Below, in pieces: positions 38,011-51,654 of a stretch of DNA of 64,000 bases. The DNA is from Cinclus cinclus (Eukaryota; Chordata; Aves; Passeriformes; Cinclidae), in contig NC_085046.1 in assembly GCF_963662255.1 (NCBI RefSeq), positions 50,545,797-50,609,796 on the forward strand, read 5' to 3'. The position numbers and the translations under genes are program-made. The notes under the pieces are model-generated. The model saw only the letters and a list, made by a program, of their open reading frames with translations. It did no database searches and was not told the DNA's origin. Within the stretch, counting starts at the first letter, position 1. Each line of letters begins with the position of its first letter.

Positions 38011-41000
38011 ACAGCTACTTGCTAATGTAAAGGTAGATAAAGTTAAATAGAGTAAAATAGGGAGAAACCAGGCTGTAGGCTGTAAAACACCACACACTGA
38101 AGTGATGCAAAATTGGAAATATTTGCAACAGAGAATTTGTGAAGAATCAGTGGATCTGTACTTGCCTCTAATAACTCTTTTAGCGGGAATACAGTTATAA
38201 TATACAAAAATGCCCAAAATTGCCATTTGTAAAAACAGTTATTTGGTACAAACTCTGAAGGAGAAGGGGTCCAAACCTTAGTGGAATTTATTTTAATGCA
38301 GAAGCCACATGTACAGCATGACTGATCAAACTATATCCTTGACTGATGTTTTGAGATCACTCCCGAAATTACAAAAATCTTCAATACAATCTGTATTTTT
38401 GTTCTAGTTAACAGTTTCATAACCACACCTGATCAATATTTTCTCTTAATTTAAAAAAAAAAAGTGAGAACTTTGTTTTACAACTCAGCAGAAGCCTAAG
38501 TGCCTTTCAACTATTCTATAGTTCAGTATAAAACAAGCAATATAAGCACATGCTAAAACTGCAGTTGAGAAATTACATTGAATAGGAATGCATAACCATA
38601 TTTCCTAAGCCTTAAAGGCAATTAGATAGTTTAGCTGTTTTTTTCAGAGCTGGGAAAAAAACAAAACAAAACACCAAAAAACCTACAAACATGCAGTCAT
38701 TAAAAAACTGAAATTAATTTTAAATCCATATAGATTCTTACAGAATACGGAGAATCTGATAGATTTATCATCCATTGTTTCTTACATTAAATCTTTAGAA
38801 CCAACCTTCAATATGAGTTTCAGACTTAACTTTGTGCTTAAAACATGAATTTATTATGCAGGATTCCACTTTCAGCAGTGAAAGATAAGCAGCTCACACA
38901 GAGGAAACAATGTCTCAACAAAAAGAGACACAAAGGACAAATGATGAGCTGTAATTAAGAAAACTTGCCACTCTCTTATTTACATTTATACTTAGATATC
39001 AAAACTCAAATTTCTGACTGTTCCCTCAAATTTTTGTCATATTCAACTCAAAATCATTCAGAGAGAAGAGATGGCCAAAACTGATTCCTTTTAGCTATGT
39101 TTATAGTATGTCACTTAGTCATCACACCTCTCCAGAAGGGCAATGCAAAAGCAGAGAATTCAACCTCTTTTGAATAACCTCTGATGAGTAAAGATTTTAT
39201 TTTAAAGGCAACTTCAACAATAATTTAAGGTGTGAAAGAAATTTACTGGAATAAAAAGTGTCTGAAATTCAATAAGAAAAAGCACTCTCTTAGGTCACTA
39301 GATATTTCATGCAGCTATTGTTCTCACTGCCATGTAATCCTGAATATCACAGTGCTGACAGAAAAAGGGAAGAAAATATCAGTGTAATATGAGGAGTCAC
39401 TTCTCTGAGTCTATTACACAAAGATAACTGTCAGAGCTACTAAATATGCAGTCTTTTTTTATACAGTTCCTTTTTAGAATATACCTGAGGTTTGTTTGTC
39501 TGTCATTCAAGCTGTAACTAATTTGTAGTTATTGACTGTTGCACAGTTGCAAAATAGATCATCTTCTTGAAGTTCCTTTTTCTTCCTATCATTCTCACTT
39601 CATATTTTCTGCTATCTGCTTGAGTTGCATTGTCTTATACTATCCAGCAAAACCACGTCTCAATGTGAAAATATGCTAAATTACTCAGCTAAAACTGTCC
39701 TTGCACTTTTTTTCTGCTATAAGCACGAAAATGGAGAGAAAACACAAGCACCCAGGGCTATTAATCTATTCAAATCAAAGCCCTTATTATGCAAACACAT
39801 CCCTAGGCAAAGCACAGCACAAACAATTCAAAGACAGGGATCCTCAAAAGAGGAAATAAAAAAGGATTCTGATGAATTTAAAAATCCAGAGTTGTTTATT
39901 CGAAATAGCTCAGTCATTTTGCATTCTGCTCCATGTTCTGGAGTTGATATTAAGTATATATTGTAAATGGACTTGAAGACATATTTATAGTAGCTTACTA
40001 AGGAAACAGATGTAAATCTGACAAAAATCGAAAGAGAATAGAATGGGCCTATAGAGGGTAGAATAACATGTTATGGAAAGTTACAGAAAGTATACAATCT
40101 CTCAAACTATCAGCAGGGAGACTGTCAGCATCCTGAAAAGTGAAAAGAAAAAAATGCAGTGTTAAGACTTCTGAATAGCTTATTAATGCTGTTAAAGGAT
40201 TTTTTAGGCTTAAATATAATGGGAATGGATAAATCACCTCATGTTTCATGCTGTTGCCCATATGTGGGCTAGAAGAGCATGACCCAGGGCCAAGACTTGC
40301 AGACTTTGTCATCCCTCCATATTGCCAGGCTTTCAGGTGCCCCTCAGGATCTTTTGTTCAATTCACACTGAGATTAACTAATGCTACCACAAGGACAGAC
40401 TTGTTTGCAGGTAATTGTGATACTTCTGAGGACAAACCAAAACAAATTAAGGCAGGACACTTATGCTGTCTAAGTCTGTGCTTTCCTAGAGCTGTTTTCT
40501 GTGTCCTCTGGCATGCTCATCAGACTTCCAGAACAATCTCATGGGCAGTCAACCGGTAAGACACATGTGCAGCAGTTATCTGACATAAGTAGCTACTTGA
40601 TGGTTTATTGGAATTTAGTTATTTGGCCAGCTATTTTTCCTCCAATGCACTGGAGAAAATTTTTCCTCCAATGCACTGGGAGAAAACTGGAGCTACTGTT
40701 CCAAAGAAGAAATACTAGAAAGATGGCCGAAATGCTCATTTCTGCCCATACAGTACTTCTGGACAGTACAGGTGACATGGTTGTTAACCTTAAGAAGAAT
40801 GCAACAGCTTTTGTTGAAGCACAAAATGAAGTATGTATAAAACTCAGCTCTGGGCTTTACTCCTAGACTCCTCTTCCTGCTTTCCTTGGCAGTTCAAAGG
40901 AAGTAGAGTTTTCAAGTAACTTGCTCTCCAGTGGGTACAGGCTGTAAGGGCAAGCTGAGACCACAGGAGACTGACCATCTGCAAAGATGTACTTGGGTCT

Positions 41001-41215
41001 TTACATTTCCTTAGTGGAAGGTGGCAAGTTATGTTAGATTTTGCATATGGCTACACACAGCTAAAACTGCCATCTCAAATACAAGAAAAATATTAGTATT
41101 GTTATGGACTCCTAGCAAAATGCTGGCACCATGATCCTCAGGTACAATCTTGAGCTGACTCTGAGAATGCAACCAGTGGAAGGACTTCTCAGGGACTGGT
41201 AACAGAATAATACAA
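38011..41215. other. Unique AT-rich DNA, no gene seen
   Basis: No gene is supported. Frames at 39625-39966, 40248-40559 and 40501-40866 are open for 100-120 codons but have no recognisable domains and overlap in different phases. A 26-bp tandem duplication lies at 40633-40685. Confidence 0.45.
40633..40685 (+). repeat. 26-bp tandem duplication
   Basis: Two adjacent units beginning ATTTTTCCTCCAATGCACTGG. The second (40659-40685) has one extra G. The near identity implies a recent slippage or duplication event. Confidence 0.85.
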
Positions 41216-41645
41216 TAGTATCATAGAATAGTTTGGGTTGGAAGGAGTTTTTAAAGGTCATCTTCTTCAATGCCCGGTAATTAACATGTCCAGTGATGAG
41301 ACATCTACCACATATCTGGACAACCTGTTTCAGTGCCTTGATACTCTCGTCATAAAAAATTTCTTCCTTTTATATTTGAAGCTACCCTTTTTTAGTTTAG
41401 AAACATTATCCTATGTTCTATTGCTACAGATTTGGTTAAAAAGTTTTTTCCCATCTTTGTTATAAGCCCCTTTTAGGTACTAAAAGGCTGCAATAAGGCC
41501 TTCCCAAACTCTTTTTCTCTTCAGGCTGAAAAACCTCAACCATGTCAGCCTTTCCTCACAGGATAGATGTACCAGCCCTCTAATTATGTCTGTGTCCCTC
41601 CTCTGGACCAAATCCAACAGGTCTCTGTCTTGTATTTTAAGGTAA
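41216..41645 (-). mobile_element. CR1 LINE 3' fragment
   Basis: The left edge reads ATCATAGAATAGTTTGGG then TTGGAAGGA, the complement of a CR1 3' end with one recognisable terminal octamer. The following 400 bp keep the CR1 3' region layout (GACATCTACCACATATCTGG, CTTCAGGCTGAAAAACCTC, GTCCCTCCTCTGGACC) with many substitutions. It is more diverged than the 36525-38010 copy and contains no catalytic region. The right end is approximate. Confidence 0.85.
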
Positions 41646-44049
41646 AGCACAAATCTGAATTACCAGAAAGAACAAACATAGGAATGTCATGTTAGCACTA
41701 TGAAGGACAGATTCACCTGAGAAGGAAGGTGCGGGACTAAGCAGTCATCACCTCCTCCTGCTGTGCAAGGGGACCCCTCTGCAGAGCCACAGTCAGTACT
41801 GAACATCATTACAACACAATTCCAAAAGTAAATTATGAATTTGCAACTCAGTATTTTGCTTATGAAAAATGTCAAGTCCTGGTCCTATTAGTCGTGATGT
41901 AAAATTATAATAAAATCATTGATTAAAGTAGAATTTGCTGGATTAAAACTAGCATAAGAGTATAATTTATATCATGTTGATCAGTTGATTGCACACCATG
42001 GGTAATTACCTGCTGAGCTGCAGTTTTCAAGTTCTTGAGTGTTTAGATGCATTCCATGAAGACTCTGATTGTGAAGTACTGTTTCAAAACTGCAGCAACG
42101 TTATCTACAGATCAGTCTGTGATTTACTCTTAGGAAAAGTGATGGAATTTTACTTCTCCCCTTTACATAAAACTAATAAGTTTGTTGCCAATCAGCTCAA
42201 GTTGTTGAACAATGAACATCAGAAAAAACACAGGCTGAAATTGCTACATACCCAGAATAGAGGTACACCAGCTAAATTAGACTATCTCACATTCAGCTTT
42301 GGAATTCAAAGCATTATTAAGCAATCAAGTAAGAGAAGATACATTTTTATAACCTATTTCAATTTTCTCACTGAAAGTTATTATGTTAGACGCTCACTGT
42401 TCTTCCAATAGTGAGGCACAGCTTGCCTGCTACATAAAGATGGAGATGCAAGTCAACAAATATTTTCTGCAGATAGAAATCTGAACAGATAACAATTAGG
42501 TTCCACATCAGCAGAAAATGTTTTATTTCCATTTTTATTTGCTTTCATCATCAGTTGCTATAATCTATGATATTTATATGACTTTTTTAGTAAAAAATAT
42601 TTAACAACACAAGAGACTCTCCCCCAACATTATAAAATAGTAACAATAATATTAATATTTAAGTTATTAAATAATCTGATTTGTAAAAATTACCATTCTT
42701 CTTAAACTTTGAATAAATGTCAGAAATTTAAGACTGAGGGTAAAAAATACAGAAGAACCTTGTACTGTTGACACAGTTACAAAAAAAATGGCAAGGAAAG
42801 GGAGCATGAAATTTTATCTGTCCACAAGTCAATTTAAGATTCTACTAAGCAGCAATGACCAAAGTGAGACAGACAATTTGAAAGAAATTGCACCAAAAGG
42901 AGATAAAGGAATATATTGTGTGCATAGTCTATTTAACCTGAGATTTTTCCCCTATAGAAAGTACATACAAAGTGGAATTCTGAAAATCTGAATTTCTTAG
43001 TTGAAATGTATAGAAATTTAAAATGACCATTACTAAGAGAATTATTATTATATAATTTTTTTAGCAAGATGGTAGACTTTAATCACATAATGCCTGTTAC
43101 CCACTATTAGGATGTTTTAGATGCACCCAGATGGGTACCTGGAAAACAAGATGACCTCTGAGGCACTCAAGCAAAATTAAATGCAAGTCACCTAGAGAGG
43201 AATACATATTCCAGTGTTCATTGCAGTACTGAATTGCAACACCTTTGGAACCAAATCAATTGCACTGGATTTGCTTTCATTATAAAAATAAGGGGAACAT
43301 GTTTTTGGGTGAAAAAAAAAATCAAGTTGGATTCAAACAATTTCTAAGTCTAATATGCTAAAAATTATAATTTTATACATTATCACTGGTGGTCAATCAC
43401 AGCAAGCTGACATGTCCAGTAAGGGAACTTTTAACTACTGGTCCAAGCACACTAAAGGTAATATGGCTAGATTCCAAATTCAGTAGACCAAATACACACC
43501 AATGTCATCTGTGGTTTTGGAACAAGCATTGCTGAAGAGCTACCTTTCACTTAAGCATTTCTGGAGATGCAATGATAAGTAACATTAGGAATTCTGAAAA
43601 GACTCTCTGATCACACATAAAGATTTAATTCAGAATATTGCCCCAGCCTGAGGGTCACATAAGTACAGCCAGAGATGAAGTTTCAATGGAGAAATAAATA
43701 AATTCATTTCAAAGTTGACATTCAAACTAATCATGCATATAGTCATATATTATTTCATTCATCGCAGATGAGGGGAAAATTAGAGGAATAAGTGATAAGG
43801 GATGGAAATTTTCCCATGTTCTTCAATAAAACAACTGACTCCTTCACAAACAGTATTTTCTTTTACAGTTGCATTTTGAGTACAGGTTTACATTTACAAA
43901 GCCGAAAGAAAGCTAAAAGAATATGGTTTTAAAGTTGTACAGTCAAAGTCATAAGAAGTTAAACTCCATCATTGTTAGGGTACCCTGCTCAAACATGAAT
44001 TCACTTCACTTGTGTATATAAATTATGCAATTTCTAATTGACTGCCTTT

Positions 44050-44069
44050 CCCCTCCCTCCCTCCCTCCC
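44050..44069 (+). repeat. (CCCT)n microsatellite
   Basis: Short tandem CCCT array, purely pyrimidine on the plus strand. Confidence 0.85.
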
Positions 44070-47000
44070 AGGAACCCTGAAACATTGATACATGTAATAA
44101 ATGAAGAGTTATTAATGTTCAGCTGGTCAATAGTTGCTGAAAACTGTTAAAACCTATGGCAAACCTGTTAAATCTGTTCCTTAGTCTTGAACTTTCTATG
44201 GCACTTCTCAGAACAGAGGACTGTTTCACAAAACTTAATCTTTAAAATGGTCAGCAAAATGAAAGATGATATCACTCCATTTTACAAATAGTTGGCTGAG
44301 GCATAGACAGACTAAGGAGAAAAATCCTATTAATTTTCACACCTAACTTGATAACTCTAGTGAATGATTTTTCAGAAGGTGATTGCTATATGGTATTTCA
44401 TCCATTCAAAGCAGCGTTCCCATTGGCTTCACCGTTATAAGAACTCAGCATTTCTGCTAGACATTTCTACAGAAATTTCTGGCTCTTACTCTGAAAAATG
44501 AGAATTGCACTTATTAAACATTTGCAAGAAGTAGGGCTTAAGTAACTACCTAGTGTTGCAAAGGAATACAAAGGCAATAAGAAAATTCTCAGGGCAATAA
44601 TTAGATCCAGTATCTGCCATTTTGTCCATTACATGATGACTTTCAAGAAAGACAGAAGTTCTATGACAGAAGCTCTCTATTATTTCTATCATAGAGTGAC
44701 TGTAGCTTCCCTTTGTGGAAGAGTTGGTTTTAATTTTTCAGAACAAAAGAAAACAAAATAAATGACCAACCAAAAATCTGCCTTACCTAACAATGTGGGA
44801 ATACTCACACTGTACAGCAAATTTATTTATTAGATAACTTGGGCAAGTCAGAAAGAAGCAAATACAATGAACCTAAAGACCTTCCAAGTGTCCAAACTTT
44901 CACTGAAATACACATGGTTGCAGGGAATGATTGTATTTTGACAAATAAAATTTTGGCAAAGAGGATATAGCTATTTGCACTATAAAATGGATTGAAAATA
45001 TACCAGAGGAATCCTAAAATCAAGGGCTGCCTTCAATTGATGTTTTCTGACTAGAGAGGAATGATAAGTCTCTGAAGTCTTGTAATCCATTCAGAGCTCC
45101 AAAGGAAAGTGAACTTCAGTGTATACAACCCTTCTGTACATTCATCACAATTCTGCCCTTGCCTTCCTAATCCTAATTTATCTGAATACACCATGCAGGC
45201 TACCTCAGCAGGCAATCTGCACATCCTCAGCTACCTATTTTCCCAGTCAGCTGTCAAACATCTGCCCCTTATCTTTATTCCCAGCTACTTTATCACTAGC
45301 TTTACCCCAAACAGCCCGCTCTTCCCCATTTCTTCTTCACTTAAATAGTTCAGATCCCTAAATTATGTTCTCTGCCCATATTTTTTCCTCCTGTATCTGC
45401 TCTGGCTTTGCTGTCCTGAATGCCTGTCTCCTCTGCTAAACTCGAGTTTCCGTCTGTCCCTTTTGCTTTTAATCACAAGCTCGTGGCTCTCTGCACACTT
45501 CCATGATATGTCTGAGCACTGCTGAAAGCACCTAAAAAGTTCTAGTACGCTCAAGGAGAATCAATTCGTCACAGAAGGAGTTACTATTACTCATCTTTGT
45601 TAATTTGTTCTCTGTCTTCTTTATTTTTAGGATACTTTTATGATATTTACTTTACTTTAAGATATTTTAAATGGAAATAAACATTTTTCCCATTTGAATA
45701 TCCCTGTGAGGCACTGCACTTATCTTCCTGTTCTCCAAGTATATAGTTCATAACTCTTGTGTTTTCAGGGAGTATACACAAGAAGCAATATTCTTTTTTA
45801 TTTTTAATGCTTTATAATAGATAATGTAGGGGAAGTTAAATGAGTTGATAATGATTTTACATTTGTGGCAAATACTTTACGCAATCCAGTTAAACTTAAG
45901 CAATTGCTCCTCAAAAAAATTATTTTAAAGCATTAATAAAAGCTTTGATAGTGAAGCTAAAGAAATACAAAAGGTGCACAGTAAACAATTAGTACATTTA
46001 CTCCTTTTGAAAACAGGAAAAATAAGGGTCTTTCAAAAAGCACCTGACATTTCTAGTTTACGTTAGTTTTTCCTACCTGTAATAAAACAATTTTCAAGAA
46101 GTCCACATTAAAGGATTACTGGAGCACATAACTGGAGGAGAAATTAATTAGGTGTTTTGTTTTAGTAAAATAGGATATTCAAAGAGTCTCCTATTTACCT
46201 GCTTAAACACCATTAATTAAAAGAAAAAAGTCTTCAAAAGGGACGATAACAATAAATGAAAAAAAATGAGGAAGAAAATATGTTCTGAAGGAAAACAAAG
46301 GCAAATTTCTAAGCACTGATGACAGTTGTATCCAGGAGAGAACCATCTTTCTTTTAATGTGAAAGAGTGGGACTAAAAGCATGTTGCATTTCCTGAGCTT
46401 TAAAAAACAAGCATAAGCAACAAGATTGAGAAAGAATATTTAATACAGCTCGAAATTACAGGACTGAAACACCTCACCACTATTACATGAACAAGTTTTA
46501 CTCAAAAGAGAATGAAGAAAGCCCAGTATTACTAAGTGAATTCAGAGGGGTGAAATAGAGAATGAAGTGTGTGTGGACAATGTACAGTGAGAGTCTTACC
46601 CAAGGCTATTCACAACCTTCTTTACTCCAGAAGCTTTAAGACAAATTAGGGGCATTATGGGAATGTCATTTTCACCCCACAAACAATGTGCACTTTAAAC
46701 TTAAAGGGTGCTTGTCAGTGAATCTCCTCTCAGGCTGGGAATATCTGCTCCTCTCACTCCACCTCTGGCAGAATGAAGCACTCAGAAGCCATAATTTTGT
46801 GTTCTGGCTTCTTTATCAGCACATCACCTTTCTCATATAATAGCAACACTCAAGAAGACAAGTAACAAACCGATTTTTTTTCAAAAAGTCAAGAAGAAAA
46901 AATCCTTAATTTAGTCCTTCTCCTGTTCTAGCTTCTCTACAGAGTAAAATTTATAGCAACGAGAGGATGTGAAAAATAACCTAAATAATATGAGCTTACA

Positions 47001-47311
47001 TTTGGCAAAGTGTGTACATTTACAGAAAGCAAAGTGTGCTTTAGTTCAGCCTTGTGCTATGACAGGAATCAGTGCCCCCATCAACATTTGGTGCACTTCT
47101 CTCACTAAAACTAAAGGCAAGCATGAGCAGAAATTGAATGCAATGTATGGCCCTTCACGCAGATTTACAATTTTCTACTCAGCACATTCGTACTATACTT
47201 TGTCTCAAAAAGAAGCTTGAAATAGGAAGAAATGTAATAAGGAACAAAGGAAAGACAAATAACTGTAATATAGATTTTTTTTCACCAATCTCAGTAGAGA
47301 ATGAAAAAGGA

Positions 47312-47335
47312 AAAAGAAAGAAAGAAAGAGAGAAA
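47312..47335 (+). repeat. (AAAG)n microsatellite
   Basis: Short tandem AAAG array passing into GAGA. Confidence 0.8.
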
Positions 47336-48107
47336 ACATTCTGCAGCTAGTTAAACTGGGAGAATTCTTTCCATTAAATTATCCTAATGATTTCCACACA
47401 CAATTTATTGAGCAGGCAGTTTAAATAGATGGATGTATATTTAAGAAAAGATGCATAGTAATCATTTGAAATGACAACCACATTTAACATTATCAAGAAT
47501 TACCTGGAAAACCATTTGCCACAGTCATCTTTTGCATCTGGATGTCTAATGGTGCCTTTAATGAAAGAGACAAGCATAACTTAACTAATTACTTAGAGAT
47601 ATTGAAATCCGTCATGTCAGTAACTTCTTAGCACACATTTTCTTGGACCCTCAGCTTTCTTCCTATAAAGTGGAAAAAATTAGAATTAGGCAGCTTTCAA
47701 AGTTATGAAATATGAGGTCATATTGTGACAAAGTATACCACTCAAGAATGAGAGGAATTTTAATTAAAAATCCATCTCATTTGGAAGAGCAACTTTCTAT
47801 TATTAGAAATTGGAGATTCCAATGAACAGGATTTTGATTAGTTGTGTTCGAAGGCATTAATCAAGACATTTATTATTTTAAAACATAAAATGAATGTTCC
47901 TGGTTATTGTACCATCATTCCTCCCATGGCAACATGAGGAACAAAATTCATGTTTTTGTTTCTCCTCCCAAATATCCGCCATATGCAACTCCTAAAATCT
48001 TCTAGGGTTCTATGACTGCTTTTCAGTAGAGGAAAAGCCAATTTAACAAATACCTTTCTCAATTTTGCCTCGACCTTGCTTTTAGACATCAGATAACATG
48101 TACTCAT

Positions 48108-48985
48108 TGAATCACAGCACTGGAGAACAGGTGAGTCTGGAAGAGACCTCTGGAGATACTCTGCTTGTTCAAAGCAGGATAAGTTGAAATGTGTTACTCA
48201 GGGCTGTGTTCATTCACATGTTGAAGACCTCCAAGGTTAGAGACTCCAAAACCTCCTTGAGCATCCTGTGCCAATGTTTGAGCCCACATAATGAAAACAG
48301 TTTTTCCGTGTATTTAAACAGAATTCCCTGCATTTTAGTTTGTGCTTTCTTGGCCTTTCACTGAGAACAGTCTGTCTCTGCCTTCTTTGTACCCTTCCAT
48401 CAGGAATTCATACACACTAACAAGATCCCCACTGCCGATTCAGGGTGAACAGTCTTGGCTCTCTCACACTTCTGAAACATTGATCTCATCTGAAACATTC
48501 TCCAGCTCTTAATCACTTTAGAAGCCCTTTGCCACAAGTAGTCAGTACTGGACATATCACTCCAGATGAAGTGTTGTCAGTGCTGAGTAGAAAGTAAAGA
48601 CCTTCACCTTTGCCCTGCTGGCAGTGCCCTTTCTACTGCATCTATGAATACCATTTGTCTGTTTTTCTGCAAGGATATGTTGCTGTTGAGCTTCTCCACC
48701 AGGACTTACTAGGGTTTTGTGCAAAGCTGTTTTCCAGCTATTCAGCCCTCAGTATGTACTGGTGCATGGCGTTAGTCCTCTGCAGGTGCAGGACTTGGAA
48801 TTTGCTTTTGTTGAATGTCATCAGGTTCCTGTTGGATCATTTCTACATTCAGTCAAGCACAAAAATCTTGTGTATCAGCCATGCCTCCCAGTCTTGTGTT
48901 GCTGTGTATGCACTGTGTCCCATCATCTAGGTCATTAACAAGGCTGTTAAAAAGAATTGGACCCAGTACAAACACCTGGGAAATA
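48108..48985 (-). mobile_element. CR1 LINE fragment, RT palm to 3' end, inactive
   Basis: The left edge (TTGAATCACAGCACTGGAGA, then GTCTGGAAGAGACCTCTGG) is a degraded CR1 3' end on the minus strand. It extends about 880 bp through the 3' untranslated region and ORF2 C-terminus to the RT palm. On the minus strand near the right end I read VLGPILFNSLVNDLDDGTQC, then IHSNTRLGG. The consensus places FADD between the Ser and Thr there, so about four residues including both catalytic aspartates are missing in frame. The copy is old (heavily substituted) and 5'-truncated just upstream of this motif. Confidence 0.88.
48880..48980 (-). pseudogene. CR1 RT palm remnant with in-frame loss of FADD
   Basis: The frame is open across LGPILFN and LVNDLDDG, the conserved RT stretch preceding the catalytic box. 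CIHSNTRLGG then replaces the usual ten-to-fourteen-residue segment containing FADD. The deletion keeps the phase, so it may be a single 12-base loss. Confidence 0.75.
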
Positions 48986-51594
48986 TGAAGTAACACTCAA
49001 GGAATGTCACATGCTTTTGTATGTACAGATACTCTAAATAATTTACTTACAATATTCAGATGCACAAAATTGCCTAAGTCACTGAAAAAGTTCTAGAAAA
49101 TATGCACAGAAGTGATTCACTAAGAATACTACTGAAGAGAAACAAGTAAAAATATTTTATCCAGTTTCTCTTTAAAAGCCTAAAAGTCTGGTTTATTACC
49201 ATTATTAATATAAATAAATAGGGACAAAAACATTATTTATTGACAATAATATCTTGTTTTGTTTCTGTCATGCATATTAGTATGTACTGTTCCAAAGGCA
49301 TTACTGATGACGTATTTTCTCTATTTAAAGAACAGTTGTTCAAGGGTAAGTTTGCCAATTCTAGGTAACTTATTTCTGAATCACAGTCTGCTTTCAGGTC
49401 AGAGCTGTGCTAGGGAACAAATATGTTTGCAATTACCAACCTCAACTGCATACTAGCTACTGAAGTATTTCTGTGAATTTTTTTATTATACTTTCACATC
49501 TTATGAAACTACATTCCTCATTCAATCAGGTTCATTCACTACTTACAATAGGTGTTACAAAATTCTCTAGATGTTTGACCTTCAGCCAATTTGGTGACAT
49601 TAGACTTTCACCCTTGACTCAAAAAGCAGGTTTCTCTATGTTCTTAAGTGTGCATTGGAACTGGTTCCATTCAAAAAATCGAAACAGAGACTATCTAAAC
49701 ACAGAAATTTTCCCAGGTAGTTATCTAGTTTTACAGAGGTGTGAACCCCCCGACACACACACTTTTCCACAATTGTTGGGTCATGTTTCTGACTAAATAT
49801 TTTTTCTGTCTCAAGGGACTGGACATTTTTTCTTTACAATCTTTTGGGGCAAACAAAAATTAGCCTTTCAATTTTCAAGAATACTGAGAAATTGTGTTCC
49901 GTTCAAAGCAAGACAGCTTTTTTTGAAATTCTGAAGTGGGCAGCAATGACAACAATTATACATTTTATTTTACAATGCTAGCTTTATACCTCACTATCTT
50001 CTTTCAGTAAAATGATGGGTTTGATTGTTTGAAAAATCTTTAAATGCTTTATGATTAATGCTGATTCTGAATACTAATGCACAGCTGAGAACACCAAACA
50101 AAAATGATAGATGAAAAGTAGCAGTTTTCCTTCTCAGGTATAGCAAGCTTTTATTATAGTAGCAGATAAAAGGATTTAGGAAATTTATATTAAAATAAGA
50201 CTACATACTCATCAAAACAGATTGTAATATTAGTTCAAATCATTTAGCTGTAACTACCTGATTTCAAAAATGTTATTTCTTAAGAAAGTCTACTAGCAAA
50301 AAAAAAAAAAAACTTTCTGAAAGTAGAAAGAATTAATACAGCTTTTGTTGGTATTTCCTTTTCGTTGGTATTTAAATGCAACTCCACAAAAGCACTAAAC
50401 CACAGCATGTAAATTAACGATAAACACGTTTTTCAGTGTGCTTCATTCTGTCACAGAAAACAGATTTTCCAACTTCTTTAGAATCCTTTTTCTTTATAAA
50501 ACGAGGGAATCTTACAGATTGCTGTCCTCAAATATGCTGAACCCTTGTAGTCCTCATTTAAACCAGGGAGTTCATCACCTTAGAGAAGGCTCTCAACTGG
50601 TTTCACAGGATGTAATATTACTCATGTTCCTGACCTCATCTGTCAGTATTAACCACTATCACCTTTCACACTCATTGTGAGAGCAAAAGATCTATCCAAA
50701 AATTCATTAGCACTAAGTACAGCACTACTGTGTTAAATAATGTACATATGTCCAAAACCAGCAGCCCATTTTCTAAGGTAAAGATTGGGGCTCAAAGGCT
50801 TTAATATGAAACAAGAAAAGAATGGAGAAAAATATTTTTTGCGTGTAGAGTGTAATGTGGATTGGCCCTATATGCTTCTGACCTCTAAAGCAGGTTAAAG
50901 TGAGAGTGACCAGCATGGTACTATACATCAGATCTTTCCCTTATCTCAAAAAGACCATTGTGCACCTTTTAAAAACATCTTGACATGAAGCAATGATGCT
51001 AAAACCAAACCAAACACTCACTCTTAATCAGTATTTTTGTTCTAGCATGAGAAGATAAATTGAATCAGGAAGAAAGAAGAAAATAAATTTAAAGAGTGGG
51101 GAGAGGGGGGTGGGAAATCAAACGATAAGAGGGAGAGAGCTGAAAAGTTCACAAATCTGCATCTGCAGACAAAATCACTTTCTAAAACTGAAAGCAATAA
51201 TACCCCAGTGAGAAGTAGCCAGAGAAGTATGTATTTATACAGAATGGAAAGAGTGATTTAGTCGTGGGCTAGTGTCTTTTCTCAAACTTTCCCTGCATAA
51301 ATTCTCAAGCAGAAATACAAGTTTTTAAAATCAACTGAAATGAAATTAAATTTTATAACTGACACCACCTTCTGGATTGAAGCAACAAAATACAAATAAT
51401 AAAAGTTAATTAATTTAACACTTCCACCTATGAAGAAGACAGACAGTGAAAAGAAATTAAATGTGAAGTTTTATATGGCAACCATCAGATTTTCAAGTGC
51501 TTGTCAAAACAGGCCCCAAATGCACAAGGAGTATTATCAATCTTAAATCTATGCCTATCATTGCAGACAGCCTCATTTCTCTGTATTTACTGAA

Positions 51595-51654
51595 TGTTGG
51601 TCATTAAGTAAATTAAGTACATTAAGTACAAGTACACTTGTTGGTCATTAAGTA
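51595..51654 (+). repeat. Duplicated TGTTGGTCATTAAGTA with internal AAGTAC repeats
   Basis: TGTTGGTCATTAAGTA occurs at 51595-51610 and again at 51639-51654. Between them ATTAAGTAC-like units repeat in tandem, a nested slippage product. Confidence 0.75.

Larger units (their letters stand above)
41646..48107. other. Unique AT-rich DNA, no gene supported
   Basis: The longest open frame of the window (41989-42411 plus, 140 codons) lies here. It starts with a good ATG context (ACCATGG at about 41997) but has no recognisable domain and is within chance expectation. Microsatellites: CCCT units at 44050-44069 and AAAG units at about 47312-47335. A pyrimidine-rich stretch at about 45100-45500 shows no clear identity. 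Confidence 0.45.

Noticed and set aside
39625..40866. Three neighbouring 100-120-codon open frames considered as exons
   Set aside because: They overlap in different phases, show no domain or consistent splice sites, and are typical chance frames.
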